Source: Hyphomicrobiales bacterium (GTDB lineage: Bacteria; Pseudomonadota; Alphaproteobacteria; Rhizobiales; Kaistiaceae). From it: a DNA stretch of 64,000 nucleotides. Shown here piece after piece: positions 38,732 to 47,345 of this stretch (position 1 is its first letter; each line of letters begins with the position of its first letter). Both the position numbers and the translations under genes were made by a program. The DNA is taken from contig JAFKKF010000007.1 of assembly GCA_017305635.1 (NCBI GenBank), forward strand, positions 285,330 to 349,329, read 5' to 3'. The notes beneath the pieces are model-generated. The model was given only the letters and a program-made list of their open reading frames with translations. It did no database searches and was not told the origin of the DNA.

Positions 38732-38855
38732 CTGTCAGCACTCTCCTGGCGATGCTGCTAATCTTTTGATTCCATGACGCTTTTTTCTTGCCGCGGCGGT
38801 GTTTCGGCCGGACCCTTCAAGGGTCGCTGATTTGTCGGCAGCAAGGAGCGAAGCA

Positions 38856-39125
38856 ATGGTGTCACTGGAGTTCCAGCGTCAGATCGAGGGCTACGGGCTC
38901 ACCACGGCCAATATCCTCTACCGCATTCCCGATCATCCCAAGGTTCTCCAGACCTATGTCTGGCAAGCCTATGACCTGGCTCCGGTTTTCCCCGAACTGA
39001 AGCGCTTCCTCGCCTTCTGGGAGCGTGAGCTGGAAGGGCCGCTGCACTCTGTCCGCGTGGCGCATCATCGGCTCATCGATCCACGCGGGGTGCGCATGGC
39101 GTCGGCCGAAATAGTGCTGCATTAA
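38856..39125 (+). CDS. usg: Usg family protein
   Basis: The 89-residue protein matches Usg, a short protein named from the region upstream of trpF in alphaproteobacteria and of unknown function: GYGLTTANILYRIPDHPKVLQTYVWQAYDLAPVFPELKRFL. The ATG at 38856 is preceded by AAGGAG. An upstream in-frame ATG would add 19 residues with no family likeness. No trp genes are beside it here. It converges on the Anbu gene. Confidence 0.85.
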   Translation: MVSLEFQRQIEGYGLTTANILYRIPDHPKVLQTYVWQAYDLAPVFPELKRFLAFWERELEGPLHSVRVAHHRLIDPRGVRMASAEIVLH

Positions 39126-39130
39126 CAGGG

Positions 39131-39874
39131 CTATAGCACGCCGTAGGGCGGCGGCGGGATGCCGAGGTGGGCGGCCCGCAGGGCCGAGGACCAGCGCTCC
39201 CGGAGGTCGTGGAAATAGGGCTCGCCGGCGTCGATCCGGTAGGTGATGTCGGCGGCGCAGGCGTCGCGCCGGATGACCATGAGGTCGATCGGCAGGCCGA
39301 CGCTGAGGTTCGAACGGATAGTCGAATCCATGGAGATCAGCCCGAGCTTGAGCGCATCGTTCAACTCGGTTTTTTCGGTCACCGAACGGTCGAGGATGGG
39401 CTTGCCGTACTTGTGCTCGCCGATCTGGAGATAGGGGGTGTCGGCGGTCGCCTCGATGAAGTTGCCGGCCGAATAGAGCATGAAGAGGCGCATGCGGTCG
39501 CCCTTCACCTGGCCGCCGAGGAGCATGGAGACCTCGAAGCCGCTGGCCTGCGCTTCGAGGGAGTCGCCGTCGACCCGGTGGACCTCGCGAATGGCCCGGC
39601 CGACGAGCTGGGCGGCGCGGAAAAGCGTCGGCGCCGACATGATCGTCTCGACCTCGCCGGTGGCCGGATTCTCAATCCCTTCAACGACATGGGAGATGAC
39701 CGACTGGCTGACCGAGAGGTTGCCGGCGGTGCAGAGACCGATGCAGCGCTCGCCCGGCCGCTCGAACACGTGGAGCTTGCGGAAGGTGGCGATGTTGTCG
39801 AGGCCGGCATTGGTGCGGGTGTCGGCGATCATCACCAGGCCCTCGCGGACCAGAATTCCCACGCAGTAGGTCAT
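39131..39874 (-). CDS. Anbu-type proteasome-related peptidase
   Basis: The 247-residue protein is a T1-family N-terminal nucleophile hydrolase of the Anbu (bacterial proteasome homologue) group. After removal of Met the Thr of TYCVGILVREGLVMIADTRTNAG would be the nucleophile; the Asp (ADTRT) and the Lys (FRKLHVF) that complete the active site are in place. Anbu forms a lock-washer assembly; peptidase activity on ordinary substrates has been hard to find. It is the last gene of a four-gene operon with the usual Anbu partners. Confidence 0.92.
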   Translation of the reverse strand: MTYCVGILVREGLVMIADTRTNAGLDNIATFRKLHVFERPGERCIGLCTAGNLSVSQSVISHVVEGIENPATGEVETIMSAPTLFRAAQLVGRAIREVHRVDGDSLEAQASGFEVSMLLGGQVKGDRMRLFMLYSAGNFIEATADTPYLQIGEHKYGKPILDRSVTEKTELNDALKLGLISMDSTIRSNLSVGLPIDLMVIRRDACAADITYRIDAGEPYFHDLRERWSSALRAAHLGIPPPPYGVL

Positions 39875-39967
39875 CTTGTCACCGGCCTTGTCCGGCCGAG
39901 TCCCTGTTTTTGGCGGCGGATTTCAAGCCATCTGGTCCGGAATCTCAACCCGCAAATGCACGACCTG

Positions 39968-40792
39968 TCACCGCCGGACGGGACCCGCGGTGGCGGTGAT
40001 CCGGAGGGCTTCGCCCGCGCCCCCATAGCGGAATCCACGTATGGGAGACGCCCCGAGATGGTCCAATCCGATGGCGAGACGGACGTAATTCTCGGTGGGA
40101 CAGACCGCTTCGGTGGAATCGAACCCGACCCAGCCGAGACCCTCGACCCGGGCTTCGGCCCAGGAATGGAGCGCGAGACGGTCGGCGGGCGCTTCCTGAG
40201 ACGGCTCGCGATGCACGTAGCCGCTCACGAATCGGGCCGGGACGCCGGCATGGCGCGCGGCACCGATGAAGACATGCGCGAAATCGTGGCAGACGCCGCG
40301 ACCGGCGGCGAAGGCCTCGGCGGCGGGGGTGCCGGTTGCCGAGACATCCGGATCGAAGGCCATGCGATCGTGGGTGGCGTGCATGAGGGCGTGAAGGAAA
40401 TCGAGGGGCGATCCGTCGCTCGCCTTCAGCGCCGCATCGGCATGGGCGCGGATGGCGGCGTCGGGCATGGTGAGGGGCGTCTCGCGGGTGAACACGGTCT
40501 CGGGCAGGGGCTCGAACTGGCCGCGCACGACACCCTGCATCTCCTGGGTTTCGACCTCGCCCTCGGCGGTGATGAGGATGCTCTCGACCGGGCCGTCGAC
40601 ACTGAAGGAATGGGCGACGTTGCCGAGCGGGTCGGCGAGCAATTCCAGCCGGCAATCGCGGTCGACGTCGATGCGCCAGGCGACGATGTACTGCCCGTCA
40701 TGGCCGCGCGGCGTCAGGCGGAGGTTCTGGATGAGGCGGGCGGCAGGCGCCGCGTAGGAATAGGCGATCTGGTGGGTGATCCGGAGGCGCAT
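39968..40792 (-). CDS. transglutaminase-like cysteine protease family protein
   Basis: The 274-residue protein has the bacterial transglutaminase N-terminal domain (RITHQIAYSYAAPAARLIQNLRLTPR) and the catalytic triad: Cys in AAGRGVCHDFAHVFIG, His in ADRLALHSWAEARV, Asp in GWVGFDSTEAV. It has no signal peptide. Such enzymes near Anbu are thought to hydrolyse or transfer acyl groups on an isopeptide or peptide substrate; the substrate is unknown. It follows the alpha-E gene by 9 bases. Confidence 0.9.
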   Translation of the reverse strand: MRLRITHQIAYSYAAPAARLIQNLRLTPRGHDGQYIVAWRIDVDRDCRLELLADPLGNVAHSFSVDGPVESILITAEGEVETQEMQGVVRGQFEPLPETVFTRETPLTMPDAAIRAHADAALKASDGSPLDFLHALMHATHDRMAFDPDVSATGTPAAEAFAAGRGVCHDFAHVFIGAARHAGVPARFVSGYVHREPSQEAPADRLALHSWAEARVEGLGWVGFDSTEAVCPTENYVRLAIGLDHLGASPIRGFRYGGAGEALRITATAGPVRR

Positions 40793-40801
40793 CGCCGGGC
40801 T

Positions 40802-41746
40802 TCAGGTGAGGTACTGCTCGGCGATCGCGGCGCCGAGCCTGCCATTGTCGGCGATGAACTCGGAGAGGAATTCGTGCAGTCCCTTCTTCTGGAAGATGTC
40901 GGAGATCGAGGCGTTCTGCAGCCGCGTGCGGATGGAGCGGGCGGTCCGCTGCGCGGCGCCCTGGCGGCCATAGGCAATGGAGAGCTCGTCGAGGAAGGCG
41001 CTGAGGTTCTCGTAGCAGGAAGCGAGGGAGCGCGGCATCTGCTCGTTGAGCACGAGAAGGTCGGCGATCAGCCAGGGCTTCAGGCTCTGGCGATAGACCC
41101 AGCGATAGGCGGTCAGCGCCGAGACGGAGCGGAGGATCGAGGCCCACTGGAAGTAGTCGAGGCCGCCGCCCACGCTCACCGTCTCCGGCAGGAGGACGTG
41201 ATACTTGACGTCGAGGATGCGGGCGGTGTTGTCGGCGCGCTCCAGATAGACGCCGATGCGCGAGAAGAAATAGACGTCGTTCCTCAGCATCGTGCGGTAG
41301 GCCGAGCCGTCGAAACGCAGGCAGGCTTCCTTCACGCGAGAGAGGAAGTCGTTGAGGGCGGTGCGGTCCATGGCGCGGCCGTCGTAGCGTTTCAGCTCCA
41401 GCCAAGCGGCGTTCATCGCCTCCCACATCTCGGTGGTGAGCGCGCCGCGCACCGAGCGGGCATTGTGGCGCGCGGTCTCGATGCAGGAGCGGATGCTCGA
41501 CGGGTTGTCCGGCGAGAAGGCGAGGAAGTCGATGACCGCGTCGCGGTCCGCGGTCGGATGGCGCTCCTGGAAGCTCCACAGGGCACCGGCGGCGGCAAGC
41601 GCCGATTCCCATTCGTTGGACGTGCCGGCATAGGCGATGGGCATGGCGACGAGGCGGCTCGCGGCGTCGATGATGCGGGCCGTGTTGTCGGCGCGCTCGA
41701 CGTAGCGAGAAAGCCAGAACAGGCTGTCCGCGGTACGGCTCAGCAT
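40802..41746 (-). CDS. alpha-E domain protein (DUF403)
   Basis: The 314-residue all-helical protein begins MLSRTADSLFWLSRYVERADNTARIIDAASRLV, the hallmark of the alpha-E family, and repeats a related segment internally (YFFSRIGVYLERADNTARILDVKYHVLLP). The function is unknown; the family is nearly always beside the circularly permuted ATP-grasp, transglutaminase and often Anbu genes. It follows the ATP-grasp gene by 7 bases. Confidence 0.93.
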   Translation of the reverse strand: MLSRTADSLFWLSRYVERADNTARIIDAASRLVAMPIAYAGTSNEWESALAAAGALWSFQERHPTADRDAVIDFLAFSPDNPSSIRSCIETARHNARSVRGALTTEMWEAMNAAWLELKRYDGRAMDRTALNDFLSRVKEACLRFDGSAYRTMLRNDVYFFSRIGVYLERADNTARILDVKYHVLLPETVSVGGGLDYFQWASILRSVSALTAYRWVYRQSLKPWLIADLLVLNEQMPRSLASCYENLSAFLDELSIAYGRQGAAQRTARSIRTRLQNASISDIFQKKGLHEFLSEFIADNGRLGAAIAEQYLT

Positions 41747-41753
41747 CGCGCCC

Positions 41754-43172
41754 TCATTCGCTCAGCACCCAGGTATCCTTCGTCCCGCCGCCCTGGCTCG
41801 AATTGACGACGAGCGAGCCGTCCTTGAGGGCGACGCGGGTGAGCCCTCCCGGAACGATGCGGACCTTGTCGGCGCCCGACAGGACGAAGGGGCGCAGGTC
41901 GACGTGGCGCGGCGCGATGCCGGCATCGACGAAGGTGGGCGAGGTGGAGAGGGCGAGCGTCGGCTGGGCGATGAAGTTCTCCGGGTTCGCCTCGATCTTG
42001 GCGGCGAAGAGCTCGCGCGTCGCCTTGTCGGCGGAGGGGCCGATCATCATGCCGTAGCCGCCGGAGCCGGCGACCTCCTTGACCACGACCTCGTGGAGAT
42101 GGCCGAGGACGTAGCGCCGCGCCTCGTCCTCGCGGCAGCGCCAGGTGGGCACGTTCTTCAGCCGCGCCTCCTCGCCGAGATAGAAGCGCACGATCTCGGG
42201 CATGTAGGAATAGACCGCCTTGTCGTCGGCGACGCCGGTGCCGACGGCATTGGCGAGCGTCACGTTGCCGGCCCGGTAGGCGTTCATGATGCCGGGGATG
42301 CCGAGGGTCGAATCCGGGCGGAAGGTGAGAGGGTCGAGGAAGTCGTCGTCGAGGCGGCGGTAGAGCACGTCGACGCGCTTCGGCCCCTCGGTGGTGCGCA
42401 TGAGAAGGACGTTGTCGTGGACGAGGAGGTCGCGGCCCTCGACCAGCTCGACGCCGAGCTTGTCGGCGAGGAAGGAATGTTCGTAGTAGGCGCTGTTGAA
42501 GGGGCCGGGGGTCAGAAGCGCGACGGTCGGGTCGGCGGGCGCGCTGTGCGGGGCGACGGTCTTCAGGGTCGCCAGCAGCTCCTCGGGATAGTTCTCGACC
42601 GGATCGATGCGGTTCTCGGCGAAGAGGTCCGGGAAGAGGCGCATCATCACCTCCCGGTTTTCCAGCATGTAGGAGACGCCGGAGGGCGTGCGGGCATTGT
42701 CCTCCAGCACATAGAAGTCCCGGTCGTCGACGCGCACGATGTCGATGCCGGCTATGTGGACGTAGATGTCGTGGGCGAGCTTAAGGCCGGCCATCTCGGG
42801 CCGGTAATAGGGGTTCCGGTAGACGAGCTCCGGCGGAACGATGCCGGCCTTCAGGATCTCCGCCGGTCCGTAGATGTCGGCGAGGAACATGTTGAGGGCG
42901 CGGACGCGTTGCTCCAGCCCGGCCGAGAGGCGTTCCCATTCGCCCTTGCCGATGACGCGGGGGATGATGTCGAAGGGGATGATGCGTTCCTCGGCATCGG
43001 TCTCGCCATAGACGGCGAAGGTGATGCCGATGCGGCGGAAGAGAAGCTCGGCCTCGGCGCGGCGGAGCGCCAGCATCTCGGGCGGAGTCGATTCAAGCCA
43101 TTTCCTGAGGAACCCGTAGCCCGGACGGCTGCTGCCATCGGGCCCTGTCATTTCGTCGAAGGCTGTCCCCAT
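41754..43172 (-). CDS. circularly permuted type 2 ATP-grasp protein
   Basis: The 472-residue protein is expected to ligate a carboxyl group to an amine with ATP, possibly making a peptide-like product that the partner transglutaminase and Anbu process. Seen are FDIIPRVIGKGEWERLSAGLEQRVRALN near the N-terminus, DIYVHIAGIDIVRVDDRDFYVLEDNARTPSGVSYMLENRE, and the C-terminal SSQGGGTKDTWVL. I chose the ATG at 43172, which follows GAGGAG; starts at 43202 and 43229 are in frame. It is the first gene of the four-gene Anbu operon. Confidence 0.9.
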   Translation of the reverse strand: MGTAFDEMTGPDGSSRPGYGFLRKWLESTPPEMLALRRAEAELLFRRIGITFAVYGETDAEERIIPFDIIPRVIGKGEWERLSAGLEQRVRALNMFLADIYGPAEILKAGIVPPELVYRNPYYRPEMAGLKLAHDIYVHIAGIDIVRVDDRDFYVLEDNARTPSGVSYMLENREVMMRLFPDLFAENRIDPVENYPEELLATLKTVAPHSAPADPTVALLTPGPFNSAYYEHSFLADKLGVELVEGRDLLVHDNVLLMRTTEGPKRVDVLYRRLDDDFLDPLTFRPDSTLGIPGIMNAYRAGNVTLANAVGTGVADDKAVYSYMPEIVRFYLGEEARLKNVPTWRCREDEARRYVLGHLHEVVVKEVAGSGGYGMMIGPSADKATRELFAAKIEANPENFIAQPTLALSTSPTFVDAGIAPRHVDLRPFVLSGADKVRIVPGGLTRVALKDGSLVVNSSQGGGTKDTWVLSE

Positions 43173-43390
43173 CGTCTCCTCGGCCCAGATCGGTGCGGCC
43201 ATCCTAGCGCGGTTTTCCGGTCCCGCCACGGTTCTCCTAGTCTTGCAAGAATGGCGCCAATCCGCGACATCCGGCGAAGGCCGCCGGGTGGGCGACTACG
43301 CCCTCTTCGACACGCCACCGGTCGCGGGTGAGGCGGGCCATACCGAGGCGAGCGGGAAGGTCACCTGCGGGGTGGAGCAGGGGACTTCGC

Positions 43391-43411
43391 CCTCTCCCCT
43401 CGTGGGAGAGG
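43391..43411. repeat. short inverted repeat, CCTCTCCC/GGGAGAGG
   Basis: A perfect 8-base mirror with a 5-base loop in the gap 43173-43466. The remainder of the gap has no ORF I can support; TATATATG near 43429-43436 may be part of the antitoxin promoter. Confidence 0.5.
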
Positions 43412-43466
43412 ACCGTTGCTGATCCGGGACATATATGCTGACCGGAGGCCGTGATAGGATGTTGGT

Positions 43467-43700
43467 ATGAACAAGCTTCTGGACCTCGTGATTGACCGCA
43501 CCGGCGGCTGGCCCGATGCCGCGCAGGAGGAGTTGGCGGAGCTTGTCCGCGAGATCGATGCCGAACTCAACGCCGGCAACTATCACGCGACGGACGAAGA
43601 GCTTGCGGGCATCGACCGTGGCCTCGAGGATTCGACGCAACGTCGATTTGCCACCGAGAAGGAGGTCGAGGCCGTTTTCGCCAAGCATCGACGCGGATGA
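43467..43700 (+). CDS. antitoxin of a RelE/ParE-type pair
   Basis: The 77-residue, acidic and mostly helical protein has no clear DNA-binding motif but does have the position, size and overlap (ATGA) of an antitoxin gene before a RelE/ParE toxin. Sequence such as GGWPDAAQEELAELVREIDAEL and the C-terminal REATEKEVEAVFAKHRR-like tail suits a toxin-neutralising helix. The family call depends on context. Confidence 0.65.
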   Translation: MNKLLDLVIDRTGGWPDAAQEELAELVREIDAELNAGNYHATDEELAGIDRGLEDSTQRRFATEKEVEAVFAKHRRG

Positions 43701-43978
43701 AGATCGTCTGGACCCGGGCCGCGCTTTCCGACCTCGACCTCGTTCTCGCCTATGCCGCAGAGCACTATCCCTCATCGCTCGATGGCGTGCGGCGCCGGAT
43801 AGGTGCTGTCGTGGAACGTGTCGCTCGTTGGCCGGAGAGCGCGCGGATGGTCGAGGAACGGTCCGGTGTCAGAGTCGTGCCGCTGATCCGCTATCCCTAC
43901 CGAATATTCTATCGGGTCGGGGAGGATGCGGTCGAAATCCTCCACCTTCATCATGCGGCCCACGACGAGACCGACTGA
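43697..43978 (+). CDS. RelE/ParE-family toxin
   Basis: The 93-residue protein has the RelE/ParE fold: KIVWTRAALSDLDLVLAYAAEHYPSS, RRIGAVVERVARWPESARMVEE, then VRVVPLIRYPYRIFYRVGEDAVEILHLHHAAHDE. The C-terminal His/Arg set is of the ParE type, which may poison gyrase; RelE-like mRNA cleavage is also possible. Its start overlaps the antitoxin gene. The gene ends 90 bases from the radC remnant and so lies just outside the island. Confidence 0.85.
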   Translation: MKIVWTRAALSDLDLVLAYAAEHYPSSLDGVRRRIGAVVERVARWPESARMVEERSGVRVVPLIRYPYRIFYRVGEDAVEILHLHHAAHDETD

Positions 43979-43994
43979 CCGTGGAGCGACGCTA

Positions 43995-44029
43995 GGGGAG
44001 TGCGGCTCCCGCTCCGTCGCGGGCTCCCC
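43995..44029 (+). terminator. possible hairpin terminator after the toxin gene
   Basis: GGGGAG (43995-44000) pairs with CTCCCC (44024-44029), and CCCG with CGGG inside. There is no T-run, so confidence is low. Confidence 0.3.
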
Positions 44030-44067
44030 CCGTGCCGGCCATCCAGGGGGCACTTGTAGTGCAACCC

Positions 44068-44235
44068 TCAGATCAGCTGCAGGCCCTTGAGGCTGGCATG
44101 GCCGTTGCGCCCGACGATGATGTGATCGTGGACGGCGATACCGAGGGGCTTGGCGGTGTCGATGATCTGCTTGGTCATCTGGATGTCGGCGCGCGAGGGG
44201 GTCGGGTCGCCGGAGGGGTGGTTGTGGATGATCCT
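44068..44235 (-). pseudogene. radC: C-terminal remnant of radC, cut by island insertion
   Basis: Only about the last 54 codons of RadC are present. They include the JAMM metal motif [14 protein letters not shown] and the normal end [24 protein letters not shown]. Upstream of IIHNHPSG the sequence stops resembling RadC, and an open frame continues only into unrelated AT-rich DNA. The N-terminal part would be expected at the other end of the island, beyond 64 kb. Intact RadC is a JAB/MPN-domain protein, and its gene is a recurrent target of integrating elements. Confidence 0.85.
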
Positions 44236-44243
44236 GCTATGTT

Positions 44244-44349
44244 CACTATCTATTTGATATATATAGTGTTTTCTGATGATCTTCCGAAGGTGGTGCCGGG
44301 ATTGGGGAGCGGCGTTTGATGCGCTATTGTGATCGTCACAATCGATCAC
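44244..44349. other. island end: nested inverted repeats next to the radC junction
   Basis: Three mirror structures lie in this AT-rich stretch: CACTATCTAT with ATATATAGTG (44244-44268, one mismatch); ATTGTGA-TCG-TCACAAT (44326-44342); and GTGATCG with CGATCAC (44329-44349) overlapping it. They may be recombinase- or regulator-binding sites. From 44350 to 44471 I see no gene or other signal. Confidence 0.5.
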
Positions 44350-44471
44350 CGGCGCGCACAGTGAATTCCCTTGATGCACGGCGCTGATTCCAATCTCTGC
44401 CGGTTCACGCTTCTATCTCGCCGATTCGGTCGAGCATCTGGGCCGTCCGCGAGCCAGTTCCAGCCAGATGA

Positions 44472-47156
44472 TCAACCGGGCAACGTCTGCCTCCGAGTTG
44501 CGCCACCCTCAGTGTCTCCGTCAAGGGCAGCAGTTGTTTTGCACGAAGGATAGCCCGAGCAAGCCAGGAACGGCTGATATGCTCCACCGGAACGAACCAC
44601 CATCAACCCATCGCTACAGGTGGGGCAGGAATCGCCGGCCGAGATCGGATGGGCGATCCGTACCCGGTTGGACGGCGCCGCTACACGGGGACTATCCACC
44701 GGGATGTTGCGCTTGAAATCACAACGAGGGTGGGTGCTGCACGCCTCGAACGGGCCATATTGGCCATCGTACCGTCTCATAGTGCCATAGCCGCACTTCG
44801 GGCAGGGGTTCAGAACGCCTTCCTCCGTCTCAATCTCCACCGCGCCCGTTCTCGCTAGTTCGCTCAGGAAGCGCGACGGTGAATCGGTCAGGGTGTAAAT
44901 GCGCACTTGGCGGCGAGCCCGCGTGAGCGCGACGTAGAAGAGCCGCCGCTCCTCAGCCACGGGATATGGATCGGGTTCGGGCATCGCGATCTGGAGGATC
45001 GGATCGTCGGTAATCTGACTTGGAAAGCCCAACATGCCCTCAACGACATTCACGAGCATCACATAGTCGGCTTCCAGGCCCTTAGAAGAATGGACCGTGC
45101 GATACTCGATACTAAGAAGGTCGCCGAAGCGTCGTTTCCAGCGCTGCCAGCCGGGTGGTTCATCATTGTTGTACCGGCCGAGCATCATCACGCTGATGCG
45201 GTCGCCAGAATCGCTGTTCAGGCGCCCGCTCCGCGCAAAATCATACATGCTTTGCAGATCCTGCTCGAGCCGAGCCAGCGCGAGGGACTGGGTTTCGGAG
45301 GCAAACGCATGCAGCGACTTCTTTGTATAGGGGTTGGTTGTCTCGACTGCCTTTCTAATCTGCCGGGGATTGGCCTGAACGAATGCGCTTGAGGCTTCGC
45401 ATAGCTGCGGAGGGCACCGGAAGGTCGTGCTCAGCATGAGCCGGGTCGAGTTGTCGAAGACCTTCTCAAACTCGGTCATCACGGAAATGTCGGCGCCGGC
45501 AAAACGGTTGATGCCCTGCCAATCATCGCCGACGACGCAGAGATGCGCCTCGTCTCCTGCGTTGGTCAGCAGGGCCTTTAGCAGGCGCACCTTGGCCCGT
45601 GAGGTGTCCTGAAACTCGTCGGCCAGCACCATCATATAGGGACTGGCGAAACGGCCGCTCTCGATGTGGTCAATCGCCATCAGCAGCATGTCGTCAAAAT
45701 CGATACAGTCGGCTTCCCGCAGTCGCCGCTCCCACTCGTCCGCTATCCGCTCGAAGAGCGCCAGGAACCGGGTCAGTCGGTCCGCATGGCCGCGCGTGTC
45801 CTTCGCAGCGGCTTCCCGGAGATGCTGGTGGGAGAGGCCGTTGCTTTTGACGTGCTGCTGGAAAATCCTGATCGTCGCCGCAAGCTGCTCGGTCGTGACG
45901 GGGCGTTGGCCTTTGGTCTGACGATCAGGGTCGTATTGAAGCAGGACCCCGCTGCGTTTGAGTTCCGCGGCAAGGTTTGCGAAGCCGTCAGCGTTTCTGA
46001 TTGCGTGGGACGTGGTTTCAAAGAGCCGCGTAACTTTTTCGGCGTGAAGTTCGCGCTTCCAGCGGACCCCGTCTAGATAATCGCCCCCAAAATGGACAGG
46101 TGCCAGCCCCTTTTCGTTGAGCGCGAAATGCTCATGATAGAGATCGATCTCGGGGTAGAAAAAATCGGGGCGATACTGCCGATGATGCTCGGTGGCGGTG
46201 TCGTGCTCATAGGACCGCTCATACTGATAGTGAACGCCGTGGTAGAACAGCCAGTCCGCAATCATCCGCTCCTCTTCGCTTTTGACGATCTCGCCATTCG
46301 CAGTGAGGATACCTCGCCGACCGTCACGGTAGGCGTTGGCCTGCGCTGGTTCGTTCCACGGGCCGATATCTCGACCAAAAACGGTGCGGAACAGATCCCA
46401 ATCGTGGCGGAACTTATCATCGCTTGATCGCAGATCATCGATAATTTCGACGATCATGGCACCGTCGCGACCCGGCTCCGCCCACTCCGCCAATGACGGC
46501 TTACGCCCTGTCGCCTTGCCGATCACACTCAAGCCAAAGGCATTGAACGTCTTGACCGTGACAGCATCGATGCCGTCGAACCCTGCCAACCTGGCTTTGA
46601 TCCGAGATTGGAGCTCTTCAGCGACTGCTCGGTTGAAGGCGAGAACGAGTATCTGCTCCGGCGTCACCAAGCCTTCGTGAAGGGCGTAGCCGACCCGAGC
46701 TACCATGGTCGATGTCTTGCCCGACCCTGCCGCAGCCACGATCTGCACTGCATCGTCCATGCAGATGCAGCCGTCCATCTGATCGTCGGTAAGAGGGTTC
46801 TTCTCGACCGTATCGAAGAACGGTTTCAGTCGCTCCTTTTGTCGCGCCAGATAGGTAACGTTGTGCGCTGCAAATTCGGCGAGCAGTTCCTGCTCGAAAC
46901 GGTCGCCGCCAAGCCATGGAAAGGACATCCCCGATCGCTTGGGCGGCGGGAAACGCGCGATGATGCGCGATGCCATGCTTTTGGGGATCCAGCGCGAGCG
47001 ATCGACCGTCGGTTGCCAGCGGGATCGCCACTCCGAGACCTTGGCAGGGAAGTCTTCGCGCGGGCTCGAAGCCGGGGAAGCGCTGGGTCGTTTCGTTTTG
47101 CCGGTGCCGAAGAGACCACCAGCGAGAAGCGCCGCGCCGATGATCCATTCGATCAT
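44472..47156 (-). CDS. UvrD/HelD-like SF1 helicase with nuclease-like insert and two zinc fingers
   Basis: The 894-residue protein starts with a membrane-like segment (WIIGAALLAGGLFG), then an SF1 helicase: Q motif PLTDDQ near 121, Walker A AAAGSGKT near 141-148, motif II ADEFQDTS, motif III VVGDDWQGINRFAGAD, motif VI YVALTRARRQV. Inserted near residues 293-345 is a possible PD-(D/E)XK-type domain (EEERMIADWLF...QYE...YRPDF...HEHF). Two topoisomerase-type zinc fingers end the protein (CPKC..C..C near 785-812 and CPTC..C..C near 844-872). It is a plausible stand-alone defence or element-maintenance helicase. Confidence 0.85.
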   Translation of the reverse strand: MIEWIIGAALLAGGLFGTGKTKRPSASPASSPREDFPAKVSEWRSRWQPTVDRSRWIPKSMASRIIARFPPPKRSGMSFPWLGGDRFEQELLAEFAAHNVTYLARQKERLKPFFDTVEKNPLTDDQMDGCICMDDAVQIVAAAGSGKTSTMVARVGYALHEGLVTPEQILVLAFNRAVAEELQSRIKARLAGFDGIDAVTVKTFNAFGLSVIGKATGRKPSLAEWAEPGRDGAMIVEIIDDLRSSDDKFRHDWDLFRTVFGRDIGPWNEPAQANAYRDGRRGILTANGEIVKSEEERMIADWLFYHGVHYQYERSYEHDTATEHHRQYRPDFFYPEIDLYHEHFALNEKGLAPVHFGGDYLDGVRWKRELHAEKVTRLFETTSHAIRNADGFANLAAELKRSGVLLQYDPDRQTKGQRPVTTEQLAATIRIFQQHVKSNGLSHQHLREAAAKDTRGHADRLTRFLALFERIADEWERRLREADCIDFDDMLLMAIDHIESGRFASPYMMVLADEFQDTSRAKVRLLKALLTNAGDEAHLCVVGDDWQGINRFAGADISVMTEFEKVFDNSTRLMLSTTFRCPPQLCEASSAFVQANPRQIRKAVETTNPYTKKSLHAFASETQSLALARLEQDLQSMYDFARSGRLNSDSGDRISVMMLGRYNNDEPPGWQRWKRRFGDLLSIEYRTVHSSKGLEADYVMLVNVVEGMLGFPSQITDDPILQIAMPEPDPYPVAEERRLFYVALTRARRQVRIYTLTDSPSRFLSELARTGAVEIETEEGVLNPCPKCGYGTMRRYDGQYGPFEACSTHPRCDFKRNIPVDSPRVAAPSNRVRIAHPISAGDSCPTCSDGLMVVRSGGAYQPFLACSGYPSCKTTAALDGDTEGGATRRQTLPG

Positions 47157-47345
47157 GCACGCCCCCGTTTAGGGACGAATTTCACTGGCCGCGTGAACGC
47201 ATGGCTGCGCGCTATGGCAAAATCTGCCCGCGTTGCGACTCGTTTGAAATCAATGTCGTTTCGTGTTTGCACAAGCCCATATAGTCACGGTGCAGTTCCA
47301 AAGTCGTTATGCCTCATCATCGCCAAGGTCATCCGAGCGCCACGA

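Noticed and set aside
39167..41806. Plus-strand frame of 879 codons opposite the Anbu operon
   Set aside because: Antisense to three well-supported genes with family motifs; no domain in its translation.
44068..44379. A complete 103-residue gene on the minus strand at the island edge
   Set aside because: Only the last 54 or so residues are RadC-like; the rest is island DNA read by chance, so it is called a radC remnant.
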